Positions 35,275 to 44,081 of a stretch of DNA of 54,217 bases are shown one piece after another. The notes beneath the pieces are model-generated. The model was not told the origin of the DNA. It saw nothing but the letters and a program-made list of their open reading frames with translations, and made no database searches. Each line of letters begins with the position of its first letter. The first letter of the stretch is position 1. Source of the DNA: Sphingobium sp. Ant17 (lineage in GTDB: Bacteria; Pseudomonadota; Alphaproteobacteria; Sphingomonadales; Sphingomonadaceae); NCBI RefSeq assembly GCF_000588875.1, contig NZ_JEMV01000003.1, positions 86,304 to 140,520 of the forward strand. Direction: 5' to 3'. The translations under genes and the position numbers were made by a program.

Positions 35275-36381
35275 TTAAACCACCTCCGCCATCGCGCTCT
35301 GCGTGCTTTCGATCCAGCCGCCGCCTAGCACCTGGTCGCCATCATAGAGTACTGCCGCCTGTCCCGGCGCGACGCCATATTCCGGCGCGTCGAACAAGAG
35401 TTGCCCGTCCACCAGCCGCGCGGGCACGGGTTTCGCCATCGATCGTACCTTGGCGGTCAACGGCCCGGCAAAGTCGCGGCCCAGCCAGTTGATGTCGGTG
35501 AGGGTCGCGCCTGATACCGCTAGCGCTGCCTTTGGTCCCACCATCACGCGCTTGGCCGACGCATCCAGGCGGATGACGTAGAGCGGATCGGGCTGGCCGC
35601 CTATCTCCAGCCCCTTGCGCTGGCCGACGGTGTAATGGATCATCCCCTTGTGCTGGCCCAGCACGCGGCCATCGACATGGACGATGTCGCCGCCCTCATC
35701 CGCGTCGGGGCGCAGCTTGCGCACGATCTTGGTATAATCGCCGTCGGGCACGAAGCAGATGTCCTGGCTATCGGGCTTGAGCGCGACAGCCAACCCCAGT
35801 TCGGCGGCGATTTCACGGACTATAGGTTTGGGTAATCCACCGAGCGGAAAGCGTAGATAATCAAGCTGCGCCTGTGTGGTGGCGAAGAGGAAATAGCTCT
35901 GGTCGCGCGCCGGGTCTGCGGCGCGGTGCAACTCCGCGCCCTGCGGCCCTTCCACCCGACGGACATAATGGCCGGTGGCGAGGCAATCGGCGCCCAGGTC
36001 GCGCGCAATCTGGAACAGGTCGGTGAATTTTACCCCCATATTGCATTTCACGCAGGGGATGGGGGTGCGTCCGGCCATATATTCGTCGGCGAAGTCGGCG
36101 ATGACGGAGTCGCGAAAGCGGCTTTCATAATCGAACACATAATGGGCGATGCCGATACGGTCGGCGACGGCGCGCGCGTCGCGTATGTCCTGCCCCGCGC
36201 AACAACTGCCGGTGCGGCCGACCGCCGCGCCATGATCGTAGAGCTGGAGCGTGACGCCGATGACCTCCGCGCCGGTCTTCGCTGCGAGCGCGGCGACGAC
36301 GGAGGAGTCCACGCCGCCCGACATGGCGACGACGATGCGCCGCGCATCGAGCGGCTGGGTCAACTGAAATTCGGGCTGCAT
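35275..36381 (-). CDS. mnmA: tRNA 2-thiouridylase MnmA
   Basis: ATP-dependent enzyme that puts the 2-thio group on U34 of tRNA-Lys, -Glu and -Gln using sulfur relayed from a cysteine desulfurase. The PP-loop [17 protein letters not shown] begins near residue 17; the catalytic Cys is in [21 protein letters not shown] and [15 protein letters not shown] follow, and the C-terminal barrel has [14 protein letters not shown] and [18 protein letters not shown]. It is first in the leftward run with hisG; divergent from the small gene at 36510. 368 residues, frame intact. Confidence 0.96.
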   Translation of the reverse strand: MQPEFQLTQPLDARRIVVAMSGGVDSSVVAALAAKTGAEVIGVTLQLYDHGAAVGRTGSCCAGQDIRDARAVADRIGIAHYVFDYESRFRDSVIADFADEYMAGRTPIPCVKCNMGVKFTDLFQIARDLGADCLATGHYVRRVEGPQGAELHRAADPARDQSYFLFATTQAQLDYLRFPLGGLPKPIVREIAAELGLAVALKPDSQDICFVPDGDYTKIVRKLRPDADEGGDIVHVDGRVLGQHKGMIHYTVGQRKGLEIGGQPDPLYVIRLDASAKRVMVGPKAALAVSGATLTDINWLGRDFAGPLTAKVRSMAKPVPARLVDGQLLFDAPEYGVAPGQAAVLYDGDQVLGGGWIESTQSAMAEVV

Positions 36382-36509
36382 GGCCGCGCCTATACGCCCG
36401 CTACGCGTGCCATGCCAGTGGCGAGTGGTGCGACAGGCTGCGCCGGGATGCGACGAAGCGTTGGTCCGAGTTTACGGACCCTTATCCATTGTTCCTTAGG
36501 GTGCAGGAT

Positions 36510-36851
36510 ATGGACCTTAGTTTCCTTCGGGCAAGCGGGCTTAAACCCGCCCATGCCAGAGCCCTGGACCGACCGCGCATGCCGGTCTGGCCGTTCCTGC
36601 GAGCCGCCTGTGCGGCCGCGCAGGCGGCCAGCCCGACGGCGCAGGCGGTGGCGGGCGTCCTGCGGGGGCAGGGCGGGCAAGACGACTGGGTCCAGGAACT
36701 GGCGGAAGTTTTTGCGCCACGTTCCGACGGCATGATCGAGGCCGTTCGTCTCGCGGGAAGTTTTAATCCGCTCGTCGCGAGCCGTCTAGCCGGGGGCAAG
36801 GAAGATGAAGATGGCGTTTACCGTGGCGCTTTAGCCGATGTTCAGGGCTGA
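36510..36851 (+). CDS. Small protein of unknown function upstream of sciP
   Basis: Possible 113-residue protein starting MDLSFLRASGLKPAHARALD, Ala- and Arg-rich (AACAAAQAASPTAQAVAGVL) with an acidic end (GGKEDEDGVYRGALADVQG). I recognise no domain. AGGG lies 8 nt before the ATG, and the frame is open an additional 21 nt upstream. An antisense frame is also open here, so coding is not proven; the orientation matches sciP, 62 nt downstream. Confidence 0.45.
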   Translation: MDLSFLRASGLKPAHARALDRPRMPVWPFLRAACAAAQAASPTAQAVAGVLRGQGGQDDWVQELAEVFAPRSDGMIEAVRLAGSFNPLVASRLAGGKEDEDGVYRGALADVQG

Positions 36852-36913
36852 AGCGCAAACAGGGGGCAGCTGTTGAATTTTGCAACATCACATGCCGCAA
36901 TTTGAGGGTAAGA

Positions 36914-37212
36914 ATGATCGAGAACCAGAAAATCAGCCTGCCCAGGTCGTCGGGCCGCTCGGCGAGCCCCTGACGCTGGATAGCCTGCCGCCTGCGGACA
37001 CGACGCGGTGGGTGGTGCGGCGCAAGGCCGAGGTGGTCGCTGCCGTCAATGGTGGTCTGCTGAGCGTCGATGAAGCCTGCGCTCGCTATAATCTGACGCT
37101 GGAAGAGTTTGCCGGCTGGCAACGCGCGGTCGATCGGTCGGGCATGCACGGGCTGCGCGTCACGCGTATTCAATATTATAAGTCTCTCTACGAGCGGCAG
37201 CAGAAATATTGA
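36914..37212 (+). CDS. sciP: CtrA inhibitor SciP (DUF1153)
   Basis: Small helix-turn-helix protein that binds the master cell-cycle regulator CtrA and blocks transcription activation in alphaproteobacteria. The conserved body is GPLGEPLTLDSLPPADTTRW, VVRRKAEVVAAVNGGLLSVD and EACARYNLTLEEFAGWQRAV, ending with GLRVTRIQYYKSLYERQQKY. The start I favour is ATG 36914 with GAGGG 5 nt upstream, giving MIENQ as in Caulobacter SciP. As written that start is one base out of frame with the body; one more A in the run 36929-36932 gives MIENQKNQPAQVVGPL. The in-frame alternative, TTG at 36880, lacks a ribosome site. Identity is secure, the N-terminus needs checking. Confidence 0.88.
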
Positions 37213-37244
37213 ATCCTCGCCCTATGATGGGACAGGATTGGCAA

Positions 37245-37277
37245 GGGCCGCCGGGGCATCGCTCCGGCGGCCCTTTT
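37245..37277 (+). terminator. Rho-independent terminator after sciP
   Basis: Perfect stem GGGCCGCCGG/CCGGCGGCCC with a 9-nt loop, followed by TTTT, 33 nt after the sciP stop. Confidence 0.85.
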
Positions 37278-37419
37278 CGCGAGCGCTGTCGGGCGCGCTC
37301 CAACGGCGCAAAGCCGCGATGGTTGCAGGGGCGGAATCATTTTTGTGCGATGGAACGAGATGCCTTGTGCCCCGTTGAACAGCTACCAACCGCAGGGGGC
37401 GTGGTTCAAGGAGATTATC

Positions 37420-37674
37420 ATGGGCATCATTCTGTGGCTTATCATCGGTGGCGTTGTCGGCTGGCTCGCCAGCATGGTCATGCGCACTGACGCACAGCAG
37501 GGCATCCTGCTCAACATCGTGGTCGGCATCGTCGGCGCTTTCATCGGCGGGCTGGTCTTCAGTGGCGGTTCCATCAATGATGGCGTAACGCTTTACAGCT
37601 TCCTGGTGTCGCTGGTCGGTGCCATCATTCTGCTGGCGATCATCAACCTGGTGCGTCGCGGATCGGTGCGCTAA
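37420..37674 (+). CDS. GlsB/YeaQ/YmgE family stress-response membrane protein
   Basis: Small inner-membrane protein of 84 residues, three hydrophobic Gly-rich helices: GIILWLIIGGVVGWLASMVM, ILLNIVVGIVGAFIGGLVF, and SFLVSLVGAIILLAIINLV, ending with Arg residues. The family (transglycosylase-associated protein) is induced by general stress; its molecular role is unknown. The ATG at 37420 has AAGGAG 7 nt upstream. It converges on a second member of the same family, and a bidirectional terminator separates them. Confidence 0.9.
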   Translation: MGIILWLIIGGVVGWLASMVMRTDAQQGILLNIVVGIVGAFIGGLVFSGGSINDGVTLYSFLVSLVGAIILLAIINLVRRGSVR

Positions 37675-38009
37675 CGCGCCCATCCAGACCATCTGCCCAA
37701 AAGGGCCGCGTTTCTTACGAAGCGCGGCCCTTTTTTTACCTGCCATCGCTTGGTCGGGCGGCTATCGCGACCAGCGAAAAACCGATACAAGATCAAAATG
37801 ACAATCGCGCCCAACACGGCGGCGATGAACCCGGCGCTTTGGCCTGGCGCATAAAAGCCAGCAAGTCGGCCGAGAAAGCCCGCCAGCAGCGCACCGGCTA
37901 TGCCCAACAATATGGTGACGATGCAGCCACCCGGATCGCGGCCCGGCATGATCAACTTCGCAAGAGCACCGGCCAGCAGGCCGATGACGATCCATCCCAG
38001 CAATTCCAT
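37671..38009 (-). CDS. GlsB/YeaQ/YmgE family membrane protein (3' frameshift suspected)
   Basis: Second member of the same family as 37420-37674, about 82 residues if corrected: MELLGWIVIGLLAGALAKLI, GGCIVTILLGIAGALLAGFL, GFIAAVLGAIVILILYRFF. The start is ATG 38007-38009 with GAGGAG upstream. As written the frame continues past RFF for another 34 residues through the terminator stem, which is not plausible. One more T in the T-run (complement of 37777-37781) gives RFFRWSR and a TAG at 37762-37764, before the terminator. The frame as written ends at 37671. Function: presumably stress-related, not defined. Confidence 0.8.
   Translation of the reverse strand: MELLGWIVIGLLAGALAKLIMPGRDPGGCIVTILLGIAGALLAGFLGRLAGFYAPGQSAGFIAAVLGAIVILILYRFFAGRDSRPTKRWQVKKGPRFVRNAALLGRWSGWAR
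37702..37737. terminator. Bidirectional terminator between the two GlsB-type genes
   Basis: Stem AGGGCCGCG/CGCGGCCCT around a 12-nt loop, flanked by AAAA on the left and TTTTTTT (37731-37737) on the right, so it can end transcripts from both sides. Confidence 0.85.
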
Positions 38010-38181
38010 GGCGTGCTCCTCTCCCATTCCCTGCGCCCGCCGACATTGCGTCCAGCCAGACTATTTTGGCAATATGATATAAACATGCAACGAACCGCCA
38101 CCCCCGATCCACCGTGCCCTTTTCGGACGCATTATCGCTTTGCCCTCGCGCCCAGCGCCGTGATATTGGGGGTTGAGGCAG

Positions 38182-38201
38182 GTGATATATTCATATAACA
38201 C
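38182..38201. promoter_or_regulatory. Dyad upstream of the RND efflux genes (candidate operator)
   Basis: GTGATATAT-TC-ATATAACAC, 8 of 9 positions complementary, 39 bp before the adaptor ATG. It fits a TetR-type operator overlapping the promoter, but no regulator gene is adjacent. Confidence 0.5.
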
Positions 38202-38239
38202 AGTCGCTGGATGGCGAAGGCCGGAAAGATGGAATCGGC

Positions 38240-39408
38240 ATGAATTACGAAACCCAGGTCTTGAGCGACTCATCGGTTGTCCTTGGCGACGACGAATCGC
38301 GCAGCGACGCAAGAGGCTGTTGATCATGGGCGGCATGATCGCGCTGGTTCTGGTTGCGATAGCCATATGGATGGCCATGCGCGGCGGCGACGCGGCTGCG
38401 CCTACCGTAACGGCGCAGGTGCCTGTCGTGACGGTGACCAGCCCCGGTCAATCAACCGTGGCGCACACTGTGACGGCCACGGGGTCGCTCGCGGCGCGCG
38501 TTGAAATGCCGGTCGGCGTGATCGGCGAAGGCGGGATGGTCAGCCGCGTGCTGGTGCAGCCGGGCGACTGGGTGCGCGCGGGTCAGTCGCTCGCGACCAT
38601 CGAGCGATCGGTTCAGGTCGAACAGGTCCGCTCGCTCGCCGCTCAGGTCGAAGTGGCGCGCGCCGATGCCAAGCTGGCGCAGGCGCAGCTCGATCGCGCC
38701 AAGGCGCTGGTCGGGCGTGGTTTCATCAGTGCTGCCGACATTGATCAACGCACCGCGACGCGGGATGCGGCGCAGGCGCGCGTCAATGTCGCAGCCGCGC
38801 AATTGGCCGAACAACGCGCCCGCACCGGGCGGCTGGACATTCGTGCGCCGGCCAAGGGGCTGATCCTGACCCGCGCGGTCGAACCGGGCCAGATAGTCGG
38901 CTCAGGCAGCGGCGTCCTGTTCCGCATGGCCAAGGATGGCGAGATGGAATTGCAGGCGCAGGTGGCCGAAGGCGACCTTGCGACGTTGCGCCCCGGTAAC
39001 AGTGCGGTGGTGACGCCGATCGGCGGTAAGGAGCAGTTCGCCGGACGCGTGTGGCAAGTGTCTCCGGTGGTCGATCCGACCGCGCGGCAGGGTATCGCGC
39101 GCGTTGCCATTCCTTATAATCCCGCGATCCGGCCCGGCGGTTTTGCCGCGGTGACGATCACCAGCGGGTCTGGGACTGCGCCGCTGCTGCCGGAATCGGC
39201 GGTGCAGAGCGACCCCAAGGGTAATTATGTCTATGTCGTCAACGGCAAGAATATGGTCGAACGGCGCGACGTGACCGTCGGTCAGGTATCGGATGCAGGT
39301 GTTGCGGTGACCGGCGGCATTACGGGCACGGAAAAGATCGTGACATCGGCCGGTGCGTTTCTGACGCCGGGGCAGAAGGTCAAGCCGGAAGCGATCAAGG
39401 GCAGTTAG
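38240..39408 (+). CDS. RND efflux periplasmic adaptor subunit (N-terminal frameshift suspected)
   Basis: Membrane-fusion protein linking the inner-membrane RND pump to an outer-membrane channel. After a signal-anchor helix (MIALVLVAIAIWMAM) come the barrel-sandwich MPVGVIGEGGMVSRVLVQPG-DWV, a coiled-coil hairpin (QVEVARADAKLAQAQLDRAK ... AQLAEQRARTG), the lipoyl return strand LDIRAPAKGLIL and beta-barrel. The ATG at 38240 (GGA 6 nt upstream, MNYETQVLSDSS) is the usual start of sphingomonad adaptors, but it runs to a TGA at 38321; one base added near 38314 (AAGAGGCTG to AAGAGGGCTG) joins it to RLLIMGG. The other open frame further upstream reads as noise. It pairs with the pump 79 nt downstream. 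Confidence 0.88.
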
Positions 39409-39487
39409 GGCTGGCGGGGCCGCGTCGCGGCCTGCGCTGGATGGATTTGGAAGGGACGGCTATCCGTCCGGCGAGGGAAAGCCCGTC

Positions 39488-42400
39488 ATGAGTTTTCGCA
39501 ATATATCCGCTTGGGCGATCCGTAATCCGGTGACGCCATTGGTGATGTTCGCCGCCTTGCTGCTGGCGGGGATCGTCAGTTTCACGCGGATGGACGTCAA
39601 CAATAACCCCGATATCAGCTTTCCGGCAGTCAGTGTGATCGTCAGCCAGCCGGGCGCTGCGCCGACCGAGCTGGAAACACAGGTCACCCAGCGGATCGAG
39701 GCGGCGGTTCGCGGCATCAGCGGTGTGGACGAAATCACGTCCTTCGCATCCGAAGGCCAGTCGCTGACCAACGTCCAGTTCCAGATCGGCACCCCGGTCG
39801 ATCGCGCTGTCAATGACGTCAAAAATGCCGTCGACCAGATCCGCAGCGACCTGCCCGATGGCATTTTGGAGCCGCAGGTCACCCGCATCGACATCGACGG
39901 CGGGCCGATCGCCTATTTCAGCGCCGAAGCGACCGACATGACGTTGGAGGAGCTGTCCTGGTATGTCGACAATACGGTCGCCAAGCGTTTATTGTCGGTC
40001 AGTGGCATGGCCGCGGTCAATCGCGGCGGCGGCGTCAGCCGGGAAATCCGCGTCATCCTGGACCCTGCCAAGCTCCAGGCGTTCGGCATTACCGCTGCGC
40101 AGGTGAACAGCCAGCTTAATCAGGTGAATCTGAACGCCGCAGGAGGCCGCACCGAAATCGCGGGAGCCGAACAGTCGATCCGCGTGCTGGGCAATGCGCG
40201 CAATGCCCGCGACCTGGGCGCGACGCAGATCGCCATCACCGGTGGCCGCACCGTCAAGCTGGCCGACATTGCCACCGTGCGCGACATGTATGCCGAACAG
40301 CGCAGCCTGGCGTTGATGAACGGGAGGCAGGTGACGAGTTTCAGCCTGGAAAAGGCCAAGGGATCTTCCGACGTCACTGTCTATGACGATGCGATGGTGG
40401 AGCTGGACAAGCTGCGCAAGGAAAACCCCAAGGTCGCCTACAAGCAGCTTTATACCAGCGTCGATTATACTAAGGAGCAATATCATTCGGCCATGGCCGC
40501 GATGATCGAGGGCGCGGTGCTGGCGGTCGTCATCGTCTTCCTGTTCCTGCGCGATTGGCGGGCGACGATGATATCGGCGTTGGCGATCCCGCTGTCGGCG
40601 ATCCCGACCTTCTGGTTCATGGACATGATGGGCTTCACGCTCAATGGCATCTCGCTGCTGGCGCTCAGCCTGGTCGCGGGCGTCCTGGTCGATGACGCGA
40701 TCGTGGAAATCGAAAATATCGTGCGCCATATGCGCATGGGCAAAAGCGCCTATCAGGCGTCGATCGACGCGGCCGACGAGATTGGCCTGGCCGTGTTGGC
40801 GACCACCATGGCGATCGTCGCGGTGTTCCTGCCGGTGGCGCTGATGCCAGGCATTTCGGGTCAGTTCTTCATTCAGTTCGGCATGACCGTGGTGGTTGCC
40901 GTACTGATGAGCCTGGCTGTCGCGCGTCTGATCACGCCCTTGATCGCGGCCTATTTCCTGAAGGCGCATGGCGAGGAAAGCCATGGCGAAGGCTGGATGA
41001 TGGACCGCTATATGAGCGTGTTGCGCTGGTCCTTGGACGAACGCGGTGCCATCGCGCATCGCGCGCGCGGCGGCTGGCGGCGGTTCACGGCCATATTCCT
41101 TGACCATCGGATGTGGACCGTGGGCTTTGGCGCGCTGGCTTTCATCGCGACGATCATCGCGTTCGCCACGCTGCCCATGACCTTCCAGCCCACGACCAAC
41201 ACCGATTTCAGCCAGGTGAAGATCGAAACCGTGCCGGGCAGCACCCTGGCACAGACGACGGCGATCACGCGCAAGGTCGCGGACATGCTGGCGGCCGATA
41301 CGAAGGTGGTCGATGCTGCCTTTGCCGATATCGAAACGACCGGTGCCGATATCTTCCTAACGCTCAAGAAGGATCGACCGATGTCTTCGGTCGAATGGGA
41401 ACGCAAGACTGCGCCCAAATTCCAGACGATCGCGGACGCGCGGGTGAATTTCCAGTCGCAGTCGGGTGGCGGCTTTGGCCGTGATATCATCTTGATGTTC
41501 GGATCGGACGATCCGGTGAAGCTGGAACAGGTAGCCAACCAGTTGGTGGCCGAAATGGCGCGTGTCCCCGAACTGCGCGCACCCCGTGTGCAAGGCGATA
41601 TGCAACGGCCGGAAATCATCATCCGGCCGCGACTCGACCTGGCCGCGAGTCTGGGTGTTACGACAGCGGCGCTCAGCCAGTCGATCCGCATCGCCACGAT
41701 CGGCGACATTGACCAGAACAGCGCCCGTTTCTCGCTTGCCGACCGGCAGATTCCGATCCGTGTCGCCGTGGCGGAAGAAAGCCGCAAGGATCTCGGCACG
41801 ATCGAAAATATGCCCGTGCCCACCGTCAATGGCGGATCGGTGCCGCTCAAGGTCGTCGCTGACATCACCTTCGGCGCCGGGCCGACGCAAATCCGCCGCT
41901 ACAACCAGATCCGTCGCATCGTGGTGGGGGCTGATCTGGCACCGGGCATCGTGACGAGCGAGGCGACCAAAAAGCTGAACGCCCTGCCGCTGATGAAAGC
42001 GATCAACGAAGGTCGCGTCCAGGGCGTGCAGAAGATCAGCGCGGGCGACGCCAAATGGCAGGCGGAAATGCTGACCAACTTCGCCATAGCGGTGGCGTCG
42101 GGCATCTTGCTCGTGCTGGCGGTGCTGACGCTACTCTACAAACGGATCATGCCACCGTTCGTCAATCTGGGGTCACTGCTGCTCGCGCCGCTGGGTGGTG
42201 CGCTCGCCCTGCATGTTGCAGGCCAGCCCTTGTCGATGCCGGTGTTCATCGGTCTGCTGATGCTGCTTGGCATCGTCGCCAAAAACTCGATCTTGGTCAT
42301 CGACTTCGCGCTGGAGGAAATGGACAAAGGTGTGCCCAAGTTCGAGGCGATCGTGGACGCCGGGCATAAGCGCGCGCAGCCGATCGTGATGACGACGGTG

Positions 42401-42643
42401 GCGATGGTGGCGGGGATGGTGCCGACTGCTCTGTCGCTGTCGGGCGATGGAGCCTGGCGCGCGCCGATGGGCATCACCGTGATCGGCGGCCTGCTGTTGT
42501 CGACCGTGCTGACGCTGGTGATCGTGCCTGCGACCTTCAGCCTGGCCGTCGCGCTCGAAAGCTGGGTCGGGCCGCGCCTGAGCCGGGGGTTGATGACCTA
42601 CAAGAAGGGTGATGACAAGGGAGTGGCCCTGCCCGCCGAATAG
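39488..42643 (+). CDS. RND efflux transporter permease subunit
   Basis: Proton-driven inner-membrane pump of the AcrB/HAE family, 1051 residues, the usual length. NPVTPLVMFAALLLAGIVSF is helix 1, followed by a first periplasmic domain (DVNNNPDISFPAVSVIVSQP), the helix block with the proton-relay acids in LSLVAGVLVDDAIVEIENIV, the second periplasmic domain, and helices 8-12 (GLLMLLGIVAKNSILVIDFA, TTVAMVAGMVPTALSLSGDG). It forms an operon with the adaptor upstream; no outer-membrane channel gene follows, so a TolC-like protein elsewhere must complete it. The exported compound is unknown. Frame intact. Confidence 0.95.
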   Translation: MSFRNISAWAIRNPVTPLVMFAALLLAGIVSFTRMDVNNNPDISFPAVSVIVSQPGAAPTELETQVTQRIEAAVRGISGVDEITSFASEGQSLTNVQFQIGTPVDRAVNDVKNAVDQIRSDLPDGILEPQVTRIDIDGGPIAYFSAEATDMTLEELSWYVDNTVAKRLLSVSGMAAVNRGGGVSREIRVILDPAKLQAFGITAAQVNSQLNQVNLNAAGGRTEIAGAEQSIRVLGNARNARDLGATQIAITGGRTVKLADIATVRDMYAEQRSLALMNGRQVTSFSLEKAKGSSDVTVYDDAMVELDKLRKENPKVAYKQLYTSVDYTKEQYHSAMAAMIEGAVLAVVIVFLFLRDWRATMISALAIPLSAIPTFWFMDMMGFTLNGISLLALSLVAGVLVDDAIVEIENIVRHMRMGKSAYQASIDAADEIGLAVLATTMAIVAVFLPVALMPGISGQFFIQFGMTVVVAVLMSLAVARLITPLIAAYFLKAHGEESHGEGWMMDRYMSVLRWSLDERGAIAHRARGGWRRFTAIFLDHRMWTVGFGALAFIATIIAFATLPMTFQPTTNTDFSQVKIETVPGSTLAQTTAITRKVADMLAADTKVVDAAFADIETTGADIFLTLKKDRPMSSVEWERKTAPKFQTIADARVNFQSQSGGGFGRDIILMFGSDDPVKLEQVANQLVAEMARVPELRAPRVQGDMQRPEIIIRPRLDLAASLGVTTAALSQSIRIATIGDIDQNSARFSLADRQIPIRVAVAEESRKDLGTIENMPVPTVNGGSVPLKVVADITFGAGPTQIRRYNQIRRIVVGADLAPGIVTSEATKKLNALPLMKAINEGRVQGVQKISAGDAKWQAEMLTNFAIAVASGILLVLAVLTLLYKRIMPPFVNLGSLLLAPLGGALALHVAGQPLSMPVFIGLLMLLGIVAKNSILVIDFALEEMDKGVPKFEAIVDAGHKRAQPIVMTTVAMVAGMVPTALSLSGDGAWRAPMGITVIGGLLLSTVLTLVIVPATFSLAVALESWVGPRLSRGLMTYKKGDDKGVALPAE

Positions 42644-42698
42644 GCGGGCGGATTAGGGCTTTGCCTGAACGAAACGGCGGCGTAACCGTTAAGCAGCC

Positions 42699-43964
42699 AT
42701 GACATTGCTTCGCGCCTCCCGGTCGACCGGTGACACCCTGCCCAATCCCGCACGGCGCATGCGGATGTTCGCGACCGCCATGCTGCTGGTCATGGCGGCG
42801 ATATTCATCGTGGCGCGGGCGACGGTCCATATCCATCCCGCCATCGGCTTCGTGCAGGCCTTTGCCGAAGCGGCGATGGTCGGCGGTCTGGCCGACTGGT
42901 TCGCGGTGACGGCGCTATTTCGTCATCCGCTGGGCCTGCCCATCCCCCACACCGCCATCATTCCGCGCAACAAGGACCGGATCGGCGATACGCTGGCGGT
43001 CTTCCTGCGCGATAACTTCCTCACCCCTGCGGTCGTCGCACGGCGGATGCGGACGATGGATGTGGCATCGGCGGCAGGCCGCTTCCTCGCCAGTCCCTCT
43101 GCGGGTGACGGACGCTTGCGCGCGGGTGCCTCGCGCCTGATCGCCGACATGCTCGAAGCGCTGGACCAGGAACGACTGGGCGGCATGGTTAAGGGCGCGA
43201 TCGGCCAGCGGCTGCGCGGTATCAATGTCGGCCCGCTGATCGGTCAGGCGATCGAGGCGGCGATGCGCGACGGCCGCCACACGCCGGTCATGGACGGCAT
43301 CATCCACTGGGCCGACAAGACGCTGGAAGCCAATGACCACCTGATCCGCCAGATGGTGCATGACAAGGCGGGTTCGGTGCTGCGCTGGACCGGGCTGGAC
43401 GAAAATCTGGCCAATGCGATCATCGACGGACTGCGCAAGATGCTTGCCGAAATGGCGGACGATCCGGGCCACGACTTGCGATTGAAGGCGGAGGAGGGGA
43501 TGGCGAAACTGGCCTTCGACCTGCAATTTGACCTGGAAACGCAGGCCAAGGCAGCGAAGATTCGCGACGAGATACTCGACAATCCCGCCATGCAGCGCTG
43601 GATCGACGGGCTGTGGGAGCAGGCGCGGGGCGGGTTGCTGCGCGCGGTGCGTGATCCCGGCAAGGCGATGGCCGGGCGGCTGGGGGAGGCGCTACGCCAG
43701 CTGGGCGGCACCTTGCAGGAGGATGCACGGCTGCGGCTGGTCATCAATCGCTTCGTGCGGCGCGGGGCCGTGGGTGCGACCGCGACCTATGGCGATGCGA
43801 TCGTGCGGCTGGTCAGCGACACGGTGCGCGGCTGGGACGCGGGCACCATCACCAACCGCCTGGAAGGCGCGGTTGGCCGCGACCTGCAATATATCCGCAT
43901 CAACGGCACGCTGGTCGGCGGCCTGGTCGGGCTGATCCTGCATGCCATCGACATGGCATTTTAA
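42699..43964 (+). CDS. DUF445 domain-containing membrane protein
   Basis: 421 residues, two N-terminal membrane helices (MFATAMLLVMAAIFIVARAT and a second around GFVQAFAEAAMVGGLADWFA), then a long helical DUF445 body and one C-terminal helix (GGLVGLILHAIDMAF). The core signature GGLADWFAVTALFRHPLGLP-IPHTAIIP near residues 60-90 is unmistakable. The family (YjiN-like) is widespread and its function unknown. It follows the RND pump by 55 nt on the same strand and could be co-transcribed. The start has no strong Shine-Dalgarno, but it precedes the first helix directly. Confidence 0.9.
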   Translation: MTLLRASRSTGDTLPNPARRMRMFATAMLLVMAAIFIVARATVHIHPAIGFVQAFAEAAMVGGLADWFAVTALFRHPLGLPIPHTAIIPRNKDRIGDTLAVFLRDNFLTPAVVARRMRTMDVASAAGRFLASPSAGDGRLRAGASRLIADMLEALDQERLGGMVKGAIGQRLRGINVGPLIGQAIEAAMRDGRHTPVMDGIIHWADKTLEANDHLIRQMVHDKAGSVLRWTGLDENLANAIIDGLRKMLAEMADDPGHDLRLKAEEGMAKLAFDLQFDLETQAKAAKIRDEILDNPAMQRWIDGLWEQARGGLLRAVRDPGKAMAGRLGEALRQLGGTLQEDARLRLVINRFVRRGAVGATATYGDAIVRLVSDTVRGWDAGTITNRLEGAVGRDLQYIRINGTLVGGLVGLILHAIDMAF

Positions 43965-44000
43965 CGCGTCCCAACAGCTTCTCCAGCGACTCAATAAAAT

Positions 44001-44037
44001 AATGTTGCAACATATCATAGAAATATGATGTAACATT
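44001..44037. promoter_or_regulatory. Nested dyad upstream of tonB (candidate operator)
   Basis: Outer arms AATGTT/AACATT and inner arms ATCATA-GAAA-TATGAT share one centre, and a perfect 12-bp palindrome ATGTTGCAACAT is embedded at 44002-44013. It ends 45 bp before the tonB ATG. A metal-responsive (Fur/Zur-like) operator is plausible for tonB, but the sequence does not match a consensus I know. Confidence 0.45.
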
Positions 44038-44081
44038 GCATGATCCGTCCAAAGGCGGGCGGTGAGGAGAGGAGTCGAGCG

